Shown in pieces: positions 6,355 to 12,284 of a stretch of DNA of 12,284 nt. The DNA is from an uncultured Selenomonadaceae bacterium. Its GTDB lineage: Bacteria; Bacillota; Negativicutes; Selenomonadales; Selenomonadaceae. The notes beneath the pieces are model-generated. The model had not been told where the DNA came from. It saw only the letters and a list, made by a program, of their open reading frames with translations, and searched no databases. Made by a program: the position numbers and the translations under genes. Positions within the stretch are counted from its first letter, which is position 1. Every line of letters begins with the position of its first letter. The DNA lies in contig CALELM010000073.1 in assembly GCA_937902665.1 (NCBI GenBank), positions 1-12,284 on the forward strand, read 5' to 3'.

Positions 6355-7191
6355 ATGAAAAAGTGGATGGCTTTATTTGTATGGTGTGCATTTGTAATGT
6401 GTATTTTCTTTGGAAACGCAGTTCCTGCATTTGCGGCGGCTTCTTCGGAATCGCTCGATGCAAAGGATTCATCTATGCATGAAACTGTGAATAAAGATGG
6501 AGCTTCAGAAAAGGAACAGAAGAAGGATTCCAAGGACACAGCAGGAAAGGAACAGAAAGACAGCAAGGATGCACCTGTAGTGAAGGAGCAGAAAGACAGC
6601 AAGGATGCACCTGTAGTGAAGGAGCAGAAAGATGTCAAGGATGCACCTGTAGTAAAGGAGCAGAAGGATGCACCTGTAGAGAAAGACATTTCTGCAGAAG
6701 AAGTGTCACTGCCTGCAAAACAAAAAGTAGAGCCTTCTTCGGATTGGGCGTATTACTACAACAATGACAAGCGTTTTCCGATGGTTTGGAGGAATCGCGG
6801 GGTTGCGACTTATATTGACAAATCCTCTTTGATAGTGCAGAAATATGCCCCTCCGCAATATGTCATTGCGATTACGGCATTTGAGGCTGGCGATGCAGGA
6901 TATGGAAAGGTCAGCAATTACAGGGTGGAGCGTTACTTCTATAATTTTGAAAGGACAGAGATGTATCGAGATAAGCATCCCGGAAAAAATGAATGGGAAT
7001 TTGTTTCACCGAATGGATCTCTTCAGCAAGAAGGCTATTCCGCTAAGTGCATTGGGGAAGCAATATATTATCTTTGCTACAAGCTGAAATTCTATGGCAC
7101 TTATGAATGGAAGACGATAGCATCTCCCACAGCGGATCCTGTTGGGGAGTACGAAAAAGTTTTCTTTGATGCGTTTTATGATCGGCTTTGA
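6355..7191 (+). CDS. Secreted protein with 12-residue tandem repeats and an unrecognised C-terminal domain
   Basis: I do not recognise this 278-residue protein. It starts with a clear signal peptide: KK, a hydrophobic core to about residue 20, then VPAFA with probable cleavage after A27. Residues 53-109 are a charged tandem repeat (KEQKDSKDAPVV type), probably a flexible spacer. Residues about 130-278 look folded, rich in Trp and Tyr, with VATYIDKSSLIV (150-161) and two cysteines at 232 and 241. The YIDKSSL block and overall layout loosely recall the surface-adhesin protein E family, but this is only a resemblance. There is no lipobox, LPXTG or SLH motif, so it is probably periplasmic or released. 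GGTGGAG lies upstream of the ATG, and the 27-bp gap from the diguanylate cyclase suggests co-transcription. Confidence 0.85.
   Translation: MKKWMALFVWCAFVMCIFFGNAVPAFAAASSESLDAKDSSMHETVNKDGASEKEQKKDSKDTAGKEQKDSKDAPVVKEQKDSKDAPVVKEQKDVKDAPVVKEQKDAPVEKDISAEEVSLPAKQKVEPSSDWAYYYNNDKRFPMVWRNRGVATYIDKSSLIVQKYAPPQYVIAITAFEAGDAGYGKVSNYRVERYFYNFERTEMYRDKHPGKNEWEFVSPNGSLQQEGYSAKCIGEAIYYLCYKLKFYGTYEWKTIASPTADPVGEYEKVFFDAFYDRL
6511..6681 (+). repeat. In-frame 36-bp tandem repeat (four units plus a shortened fifth)
   Basis: Units start at 6511, 6547, 6583, 6619 and 6655, encoding KEQKKDSKDTAG, KEQKDSKDAPVV twice, KEQKDVKDAPVV and the shortened KEQKDAPVE. The second and third units differ by one base (GAA/GAG), pointing to recent duplication. 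The period is a multiple of three, so copy-number change keeps the reading frame. Confidence 0.93.
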
Positions 7192-7205
7192 TTTTTGATA
7201 TGAAG

Positions 7206-7238
7206 AAAGGGCTGTTGCGGTAATTGCAGCAGCCCTTT
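7206..7238. terminator. Hairpin terminator shared by convergent genes
   Basis: AAAGGGCTGTTGC (7206-7218) pairs with GCAGCAGCCCTTT (7226-7238) around a 7-nt loop. There is one G-U pair on the plus strand, or an A-C mismatch on the minus strand. It lies 14 nt after the secreted-protein gene and about 21 nt beyond the hisC stop on the other strand. The T tracts on both sides are short, so efficiency may be modest. Confidence 0.75.
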
Positions 7239-7259
7239 ATCGTTTGTGCAGTTTTGCTT

Positions 7260-8306
7260 TTACAGAAGCCCTTCAAGAACCTCAATGAATTTTTTCATTT
7301 CGGCATCCGTTCCAATGGAGATACGCAGATAATTGTTGATAATCGGTTGGTTGAAGTACCTGACAAAAATATCCTGTGCCTTTAGCTGTTCAAAAAGAGT
7401 CTTTGCACTTGCGGTTGGATGGGTAGCAAAAATGAAATTTGTCTTGGAATCCCGGAACTTAAATCCAAGCCGCTTTAGTTCCTGTTTGGTCCATTCTCTT
7501 GTTTTTACCATTTTTTCCACGATTTCACGGAAATAGGCATCATCTTCCATGACGGCCTTTCCTGCCAGAATGGATGGGAGGTTCATGGTATAGGAATTGA
7601 CGGAGAACTTGACATCATTGAGATATTTGATGAGTTTTTTGCTGCCAAAAGCATAACCGATTCGCATTCCTGCCATAGCGCGTGATTTGGAGGTGGTGCG
7701 GACGATGACAAGGTTTTCATACTTATCGAGAAGAGGAAGGGCTGTTTCTCCGCCAAAATCAATATAGGCTTCATCAACGAGAACGATGGAATCAGGATTT
7801 GCTTTCAAGATATCTTCGATAAAATCAAGGTTTTCCAGTACGCCAGTCGGTGCATTGGGGTTAGCGATGACGATACCGCCGTTTTCTTGATGGTAATCCG
7901 TGGGATTGATGGAAAAATCTTCGGTCAGTGGGATTTGCTTGTAAGGAATGCGATATACCTCTGCCCAGACATCGTAGAAGGAATACGTTATATTTGGGAA
8001 AAGAATCGGCTTTTTTCCATGAAAGTAGGTCAGGAAACACATGGATAGAACATCGTCAGAACCAACGCCAACGAAAACCTGTTCTGGGGAAAGCTTGTAA
8101 TAGCTTGCAACAGCATCAACGAGCAAACTGGCAGAAGGATCCGGATATTTGCGAAGCAATGCCGTATCCATTTCATTTAATGCTTTCTTGACAGCGGGCG
8201 AAGGCGGATAGGGACATTCGTTCGTGTTCAGCTTAATGACAGGTCGCTGGGGCTGTTCTCCCGGTGTATAGGGAACAACCTTGCGGATATTATCTTCAAA
8301 ACTCAT
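7260..8306 (-). CDS. hisC: Histidinol-phosphate aminotransferase
   Basis: HisC is a PLP enzyme (fold type I) that transfers an amino group from glutamate to imidazole-acetol phosphate, giving L-histidinol phosphate. The 348 residues are normal. Visible marks are IKLNTNECPYPPSP (24-37), GSDDVL (82-87), ANPNAPTG (148-155), VDEAYIDF (177-184) with Asp178 for the pyridine nitrogen, and the PLP lysine K207 in TTSKSRAMAGMRIGY. The start is an ATG with a GGAGG site about 9 nt upstream. It is divergent from the yerC-hisZ operon rather than part of it. Family members can also accept aromatic substrates, but the adjacent his genes favour the histidine role. Confidence 0.93.
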   Translation of the reverse strand: MSFEDNIRKVVPYTPGEQPQRPVIKLNTNECPYPPSPAVKKALNEMDTALLRKYPDPSASLLVDAVASYYKLSPEQVFVGVGSDDVLSMCFLTYFHGKKPILFPNITYSFYDVWAEVYRIPYKQIPLTEDFSINPTDYHQENGGIVIANPNAPTGVLENLDFIEDILKANPDSIVLVDEAYIDFGGETALPLLDKYENLVIVRTTSKSRAMAGMRIGYAFGSKKLIKYLNDVKFSVNSYTMNLPSILAGKAVMEDDAYFREIVEKMVKTREWTKQELKRLGFKFRDSKTNFIFATHPTASAKTLFEQLKAQDIFVRYFNQPIINNYLRISIGTDAEMKKFIEVLEGLL

Positions 8307-8357
8307 AGGATGATTCCTCCTTGAATGATTGGTATGATAGTTCTCATGTTTTATTTA

Positions 8358-8385
8358 ATCATAGAGGGAAACTGCTTTCAAGCAA
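8358..8385 (-). promoter_or_regulatory. Probable hisC promoter
   Basis: Read on the minus strand, TTGCTT (8385-8380) and TATGAT (8363-8358) are separated by 16 bp. TTGAAA with TTAAAT at 17 bp, a few bases downstream, is an overlapping alternative. Transcription would start about 45 nt upstream of the hisC ATG. Confidence 0.45.
8373..8384. promoter_or_regulatory. Short palindrome over the hisC -35 box (possible operator)
   Basis: TGCTT (8373-8377) and AAGCA (8380-8384) are perfect 5-bp inverted arms around a 2-bp centre, overlapping the predicted hisC -35 element. A dimeric repressor binding here would block hisC. It is short enough to be chance, and the regulator is inferred only from the neighbouring TrpR-like gene. 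Confidence 0.3.
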
Positions 8386-8423
8386 TATTTTCATTTACGG
8401 TGATTTCTTTTTCCTTCTGAGTA

Positions 8424-8432
8424 TGCTATAAT
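8424..8432 (+). promoter_or_regulatory. Extended -10 promoter of the yerC-hisZ-hisG-hisD operon
   Basis: TGC then TATAAT (8427-8432) gives a perfect -10 hexamer with the extended TGn element. The -35 position (8404-8409, TTTCTT) is weak, which an extended -10 can tolerate. The start would be near 8439, leaving a leader of about 58 nt that is strikingly purine-rich. That is too short for a T-box, and there is no His-codon run. Confidence 0.6.
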
Positions 8433-8497
8433 TATTTTCGCAAAGTAAAGGAATAAAGAAAAAAAGAAAGAAAGGATTGAGGAAGGGAGACGCTGGG

Positions 8498-8794
8498 ATG
8501 GCAAATCAAAAACTGAGAGATGAGCTGGCGGATCGTTTCTGTGAGGCATTGCTCACCTTGGAGACCGTGGATGAGTGCTATGCGTTTTTGGAAGACGTAT
8601 GCACGATTGGGGAACTGAAGGCACTCGCCCAGCGGCTGGAGGTTGCCAGAATGTTGGCAGAGAAGCATACCTATGATGACATTATCGAGCGAACGAGAGC
8701 GAGTACGGCAACCATCAGTCGAGTAAAGCGCTGCCTGAATTATGGGGCAGATGGCTATCAGATGGTATTGGAGCGAATAAAGCAGAAATCTTGA
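8498..8794 (+). CDS. yerC: YerC/TrpR-family transcriptional regulator, likely controlling histidine genes
   Basis: A 98-residue all-helical protein of the TrpR/YerC (YecD) type, a small dimeric DNA-binding family that includes the tryptophan repressor. The family core is clear: CTIGELKALAQRLEVARML (35-53), then the helix-turn-helix HTYDDIIERTRASTATISRVKRCLNYG (57-83), with the recognition helix around STATISRVKRCL. The ATG at 8498 was chosen because GGAAGGGAG (8481-8489) sits 8 nt upstream; an in-frame TTG at 8477 lacks such a site. From family knowledge, YerC-like proteins next to his genes have been proposed as histidine-responsive repressors (called HisR). Its place at the head of the operon, 15 bp before hisZ and divergent from hisC, fits autoregulation and control of both his arms. 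Confidence 0.88.
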   Translation: MANQKLRDELADRFCEALLTLETVDECYAFLEDVCTIGELKALAQRLEVARMLAEKHTYDDIIERTRASTATISRVKRCLNYGADGYQMVLERIKQKS

Positions 8795-8809
8795 AAAAGG
8801 GTGGTAGGA

Positions 8810-9988
8810 ATGGATAAGAATGTATTTAGTATCCCTTATGGCACAAGGGACTTTTTGCCGGATGAGGCAGCAGAAAAGCGGGCAATCGAAACACAATTAG
8901 CGAATCTTTTTGCGCATTGGGGATATGATGAGGTAGTAACGCCGACGATTGAGTACCTTGATACGTTGACGATGGGAAATGGACGCTCCCTAGAGGACGG
9001 CATGTTCAAGTTTTTTGACATGAACAATCGCACGTTGGCACTTCGTCATGAAATGACGACTCCAATCGCAAGATTGGCGGCAAGCCGCTTGAAGGAACAC
9101 GCATTGCCTCTCAAGCTGTCCTATGTCAGCAATGTATATCGCTATGAGCAGACACAGATGGGACGTCAGTGCGAGTTTTATCAGGCAGGCGTTGAATTGA
9201 TGGGGAGCGGAAGCGCTTCGGCGGATGCAGAAATCATTGCCTTGGCGATTCAGGGACTTCTGGGTTCCGGTCTCAAGGATTTCCGTATTTGCCTTGGGCA
9301 AGTGGAATTTGTCAATGGACTCATGGAGCAGTACCAGATTGAAGAGAAAACAAGAAACAAGATAAAGAAGTCTATCGAAAAGCGTGATTTGGTTGCGTTT
9401 GGCAGCTTGGTGGAAGCTTTGGAAATTCCAGCCACGGCGAAGGCGAGCATTCAGAAGATTCCTATGCTTTTGGGCGGAGAGGACATGCTGAAGGGGGCTT
9501 ACGATATTGCCATCAATGCGCAGAGCCGTCGTGCATTGGACAACCTGAGTGAGATTTATGGTCTTTTGAAGATGTATGGCGTAGAGCAGTATGTGATTTT
9601 TGATCTTGGGATTCTTCGTGACTTTAACTATTACACAGGAATGGTATTTGAAGCGTATGCTCCGGGCCTTGGGTTCCCGCTTTGCGGAGGCGGTCGGTAT
9701 GATGGCATGCTTTCGGATTTTGGGAATGCATGTCCTGCTACTGGGTTTGCCATTGGGATAGAGCGGATTCTTTTGGCATTGGAGCGTCAGTCCTTGGCAA
9801 AGCCAAAGCAGGAAAAGCATGTCTATGTGAGCTATTGCGAGGGCAAGCTTGCAGAAGCTATTTGCGAGGCAAAAAAACTTCGTGCAGAGGGCTTGGTCGT
9901 AGAGCTTTCCATGAGTGCGCAGTCTCAGGCTGAGGCTGAGAAGTATCAACAGGAGGCAGGCTATCAAAGGTTGGTTTATATCGAATGA
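8810..9988 (+). CDS. hisZ: ATP phosphoribosyltransferase regulatory subunit
   Basis: HisZ is a catalytically silent relative of histidyl-tRNA synthetase that joins short-form HisG into a hetero-octamer and mediates its feedback inhibition by histidine. The 392 residues form a class II synthetase fold: YGTRDFLPDEA (10-20), RHEMTTPIARLAASRL (79-94), the motif-2-like RYEQTQMGRQCEFYQAGVEL (111-130) and GLGFPLCGGGRYDGML near 295-310. The C-terminal anticodon-binding domain is reduced, as expected for HisZ rather than HisRS. ATG at 8810 follows an AAAGGGTGG site; a GTG three codons upstream is less likely. The nearby short HisG supports the call. Its stop overlaps the start of the HD-domain gene. 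Confidence 0.93.
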   Translation: MDKNVFSIPYGTRDFLPDEAAEKRAIETQLANLFAHWGYDEVVTPTIEYLDTLTMGNGRSLEDGMFKFFDMNNRTLALRHEMTTPIARLAASRLKEHALPLKLSYVSNVYRYEQTQMGRQCEFYQAGVELMGSGSASADAEIIALAIQGLLGSGLKDFRICLGQVEFVNGLMEQYQIEEKTRNKIKKSIEKRDLVAFGSLVEALEIPATAKASIQKIPMLLGGEDMLKGAYDIAINAQSRRALDNLSEIYGLLKMYGVEQYVIFDLGILRDFNYYTGMVFEAYAPGLGFPLCGGGRYDGMLSDFGNACPATGFAIGIERILLALERQSLAKPKQEKHVYVSYCEGKLAEAICEAKKLRAEGLVVELSMSAQSQAEAEKYQQEAGYQRLVYIE

Positions 9989-10506
9989 TGCAGCGAGTGC
10001 GCCAATTTTTTCGGGCAATTCGAGCAAGCTTGAATGTGGCGGATATCAATTATATCAAAAAATACTTGCCGGATGAGGCACAGCAACTTTTCTTTGCGAT
10101 GAATCTGTCCGACCAGTACCATGCCTTGCAGGTGGCATATACGGCAGAAAGGATAGGAGCAAAGCAGCCGCTTGACCTGCCCTTTTTGATTCGATGCGCG
10201 CTTTTGCATGATGTTGGCCGCAGGAAGGGCGATATGGGAGTTATCGGAAAGGTTTTTGCTGTATTGCTGCATGCCGCCTGTCCAAGTTTTTCGAGGAGAT
10301 GGGCAAAGAAGGAGAGAGCTTCTCTCTTGGATTTCTTGAGGCATGCCTTGTATGTGTACTATTGTCATCCTGCGATTGGTGCAGAACTTTTGAGACAGGC
10401 AGGATTTTTGAAAGAGGCGGATGTGATTCGCCATCATCATGAACCCTCAAAAGAAGGGGATTCTTTGGTGCTTCGTATTTTACGACAGGCAGATGAACAA
10501 AATTAG
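9985..10506 (+). CDS. HD-domain metal-dependent phosphohydrolase within the his operon
   Basis: A 173-residue protein with an apparently intact HD metal site: H46 (QYHALQVA), H75-D76 (ALLHDVGRR), H128 (YCHPAIGAELL), H150-H152 (VIRHHHE) and D170 (RQADEQ). The spacing and the HPAIGAELL...HHHE pattern are those of HDIG-type phosphohydrolases, which act on nucleotides, dinucleoside polyphosphates or cyclic nucleotides. No GYP motif, signal peptide or membrane helix was seen, so it should be cytoplasmic. The start overlaps the hisZ stop (ATGATG; either ATG is possible), and hisG follows after 13 bp, so it is co-expressed with the first pathway enzyme. It is not one of the ten known histidine reactions. 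It might instead be a histidinol-phosphate phosphatase or a nucleotide-signal hydrolase; the substrate is unknown. Confidence 0.85.
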   Translation: MMQRVRQFFRAIRASLNVADINYIKKYLPDEAQQLFFAMNLSDQYHALQVAYTAERIGAKQPLDLPFLIRCALLHDVGRRKGDMGVIGKVFAVLLHAACPSFSRRWAKKERASLLDFLRHALYVYYCHPAIGAELLRQAGFLKEADVIRHHHEPSKEGDSLVLRILRQADEQN

Positions 10507-10519
10507 TGGAGGGAACGGA

Positions 10520-11185
10520 ATGAACGCTGGAAACATGGATTATTTGACCATTGCATTGCCGAAGGGAAAGCTTTTTCGCCTATCTTCGGACTTGCTTTCC
10601 AAGATAGGATATACGGCAGAAGGGCTTTCTGAGAAGTCAAGAAAGCTTGTCATTACCAATGAGGAGAAGAAAATCAAGTTTATTATTACCAAAACGGCAG
10701 ATGTGCCGACTTATGTGGAATATGGTGCGGCAGATATTGGTGTCATAGGCAAGGATGTGCTGGAGGAATCCGGCAAGGACGTTTACGAGCTTTTGGATCT
10801 TGGCTTTGGCAAGTGCCACTTGATGATGGCCGTTCCAACGGCGGAGCGGAGAGAGAAGCTGACGGATTATGCGCATACCCGCGTGGCTACCAAGTTTCCT
10901 CATATTGCGGAGCGATATTTCAGCAAGCAGGGAATGCAGATGGAATACATCAAGATGAATGGTTCTATAGAGCTTGGACCTATTGTTGGGCTTTCGGAAA
11001 GTATCGTGGATATTGTGGAAACAGGCACGACCCTCAAGGAAAATGGATTGGAGGAAATTGCCTACATCATGGATGCAACGGCACGCTTGATTGCCAATCG
11101 TGTCAGCTTTAAAATGAAATTTGACCGCATCAGTGCTATGGTCAAGGATTTGAGCGTAATTTTGGAGAGCGAGGGAAAAGCATGA
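10520..11185 (+). CDS. hisG: ATP phosphoribosyltransferase, short form (catalytic subunit)
   Basis: HisG condenses ATP with PRPP to phosphoribosyl-ATP, the committed and feedback-controlled step of histidine synthesis. The protein is 221 residues, the short form lacking the C-terminal regulatory domain, so it needs HisZ, which is encoded two genes upstream. Visible marks are IALPKGKLF (11-19), KTADVPTYVEYGAADIGVIG (58-77), RVATKFPHIAERYF (121-134) and the PRPP-binding DIVETGTTLKEN (164-175). ATG at 10520 was chosen because GGAGGG (10508-10513) lies 6 nt upstream; the reading frame stays open back to 10439 inside the HD gene, but that part is not HisG-like. The stop overlaps the hisD start (ATGA). 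Confidence 0.96.
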   Translation: MNAGNMDYLTIALPKGKLFRLSSDLLSKIGYTAEGLSEKSRKLVITNEEKKIKFIITKTADVPTYVEYGAADIGVIGKDVLEESGKDVYELLDLGFGKCHLMMAVPTAERREKLTDYAHTRVATKFPHIAERYFSKQGMQMEYIKMNGSIELGPIVGLSESIVDIVETGTTLKENGLEEIAYIMDATARLIANRVSFKMKFDRISAMVKDLSVILESEGKA

Positions 11186-12284
11186 AAATCGTAAAGGCGA
11201 GCGAGATTGGCGTATCGGAAGTGGAAAAGCTTCTGAGAAAGCCTTCCTTTGATGAAGTAGAGCTTAGTCCCAAAATTCGTGAAGCAAACAAGAAAACCTT
11301 TGGCGAGGATCTTACCGCAGCAGAATTGGTTCATCGCATTGTTCAGGATGTGCGCAGGAAGGGCGATGAAGCCGTTCTGGAGTATACAAGGCTGATTGAC
11401 CGTGTGGAATGCAAGGCAGAGGATTTCCTCGTGACAGAGGAGGAATACGAGGCAGCAGAGAAGGAAGCAGATGCTCAAATCGTTGCTTCCTTGAAAAAAG
11501 CTATCGAGAATGTCCGCAGATATCATCAGGAGCAGAAAGCAAATTCATGGATGACGTACCGTGACAAGGGTTCTATCCTTGGTCAATCCTTGATACCGCT
11601 GCATCGTGTCGGGATTTATGTGCCGGGGGGAACGGCGGCGTATCCTTCTTCGGTTGTCATGAATGCAGTTCCTGCCTCGGTGGCAGGGGTTGGGGAAATC
11701 ATCATGATGGTTCCGCCCAAAAATGGGAAAATCAATTCTTATGTGTTGGTGGCAGCCCGTCTTGCAGGGGTTCACAAGATTTTCAAGATTGGGGGAGCGC
11801 AGGCAATCGCTGCTATGGCATTTGGCACAGAAACCGTTCCCCGTGTGGACAAGATTACGGGCCCCGGAAATATCTTTGTGACACTTGCCAAGAAGGAAGT
11901 ATACGGTAATTGCGATATTGATATGCTGGCAGGCCCCAGTGAAATTTTGATTGTAGCAGATAAATCGGCAGATCCTCGTTATGCGGCTGCGGATATGTTG
12001 AGCCAAGCAGAGCATGATCCTCTCGCCAGCAGTATCGTGGTGACGGATTCGGAGGAGTTTGCGCAAGAGACAGCAAAAGAGGCTGAGGAGCAGCTGGCAA
12101 GGCTGCCGAGACAGGAAATAGCAAGGGCATCCTTGGATAGAAATGGGTGTATCATTGTCGCAGAGGATATGATGCAGGCAATTCATTTTGCCAACGTTTC
12201 GGCACCGGAACACATGGAAATTTTGACGGAAGAACCGTTTAAGTTGCTTCCGTATGTTCGCAACGCAGGTGCGGTATTCCTCGG
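11182..12284 (+). CDS. hisD: Histidinol dehydrogenase, N-terminal part (3' end outside window)
   Basis: HisD is the Zn- and NAD-dependent enzyme that oxidises L-histidinol twice to L-histidine, the last two steps of the pathway. The ATG overlaps the hisG stop, and the frame stays open for 367 codons to the window end. Visible marks are HRVGIYVPGGTAAYPSSVVM (about 139-158), KIGGAQAIAAMAFGTETVP, DKITGPGNIFV, DIDMLAGPSEILI, SQAEHD with zinc ligands Q275 and H278, and APEHME with E343/H344, matching the catalytic Glu/His pair of the family. The remaining zinc ligands (Asp, His) lie in the missing 60 or so C-terminal residues. Further his genes probably continue downstream. Confidence 0.96.
   Translation, partial: MKIVKASEIGVSEVEKLLRKPSFDEVELSPKIREANKKTFGEDLTAAELVHRIVQDVRRKGDEAVLEYTRLIDRVECKAEDFLVTEEEYEAAEKEADAQIVASLKKAIENVRRYHQEQKANSWMTYRDKGSILGQSLIPLHRVGIYVPGGTAAYPSSVVMNAVPASVAGVGEIIMMVPPKNGKINSYVLVAARLAGVHKIFKIGGAQAIAAMAFGTETVPRVDKITGPGNIFVTLAKKEVYGNCDIDMLAGPSEILIVADKSADPRYAAADMLSQAEHDPLASSIVVTDSEEFAQETAKEAEEQLARLPRQEIARASLDRNGCIIVAEDMMQAIHFANVSAPEHMEILTEEPFKLLPYVRNAGAVFL

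Noticed and set aside
6511..6681. CRISPR-like repeat array
   Set aside because: The repeats are directly adjacent without spacers, are in frame and encode a low-complexity peptide inside a secreted protein.
6324..6689. Minus-strand ORF with repeated FTTGASL/SFCSF peptides
   Set aside because: It is the antisense shadow of the tandem repeat in the secreted-protein gene, with no ribosome site or promoter.
8433..8497. Possible T-box or histidine attenuator before the yerC-hisZ operon
   Set aside because: The leader is only about 58 nt, has no run of His codons, no T-box sequence and no terminator hairpin; it is just purine-rich.
8990..10027. Long minus-strand ORF opposite hisZ (345 codons)
   Set aside because: It lies entirely opposite hisZ and the start of the HD gene, both strongly supported; its translation has no recognisable domain and looks like reverse-strand noise.
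10439..10519. N-terminal extension of HisG overlapping the HD gene
   Set aside because: The extra 27 codons are not HisG-like, while the ATG at 10520 has an excellent ribosome site and gives the normal short-form length.
11545..12213. Minus-strand ORF opposite hisD
   Set aside because: hisD on the plus strand is unmistakable by its catalytic motifs; the antisense ORF is Cys/His/Arg-rich noise.

Overview
The window looks like ordinary chromosomal DNA of an anaerobic Firmicutes-type bacterium, most likely a diderm Negativicute (Selenomonas-like). The grounds are the gene order yicC-gmk-rpoZ-coaBC, a short-form HisG paired with a HisZ regulatory subunit, and a TrpR/YerC-family regulator at the head of a his operon. 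The genus is an inference. No mobile element, CRISPR array, tRNA or rRNA was seen, and coding density is high.

Layout. (1) 1-570: the 3' part of an acetolactate synthase large subunit gene (ilvB-type), closed by a clear terminator. (2) 839-4801, plus strand: a tightly packed housekeeping operon of dapF (lysine/peptidoglycan), yicC (endoribonuclease), a 30-codon remnant that looks like the tail of remA, gmk (GMP kinase), rpoZ (RNA polymerase omega) and coaBC (coenzyme A). It has a recognisable promoter, several ATGA stop/start overlaps and a terminator. (3) 4924-7191, plus strand: a membrane-anchored Cache-GGDEF diguanylate cyclase, then a secreted protein with a 12-residue tandem repeat and an unrecognised C-terminal domain, ending at a hairpin shared with the convergent hisC. 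(4) 7260-12284: histidine biosynthesis. hisC is on the minus strand. Divergent from it is a plus-strand operon of yerC/TrpR-like regulator, hisZ, an HD-domain phosphohydrolase, hisG and hisD (cut by the window end). Most junctions in this operon are short gaps or overlaps.

How the genes work together. The regulator gene sits between hisC and hisZ-hisG-hisD, so one 190-bp intergenic region could control both arms. HisZ and HisG form the first enzyme of the pathway, HisC acts late and HisD last. The HD-domain hydrolase between hisZ and hisG has no known place in histidine synthesis and is the most interesting intact gene here.

Points most worth a second look: the apparent truncation of remA to a 30-codon ORF between yicC and gmk; the HD hydrolase in the his operon; the divergent his regulatory region with a short palindrome on the hisC -35 box; the triplicated octamer and inverted repeat around the dapF promoter; and the Cache-GGDEF/secreted-protein pair. 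I found no clear new defence or mobile system.
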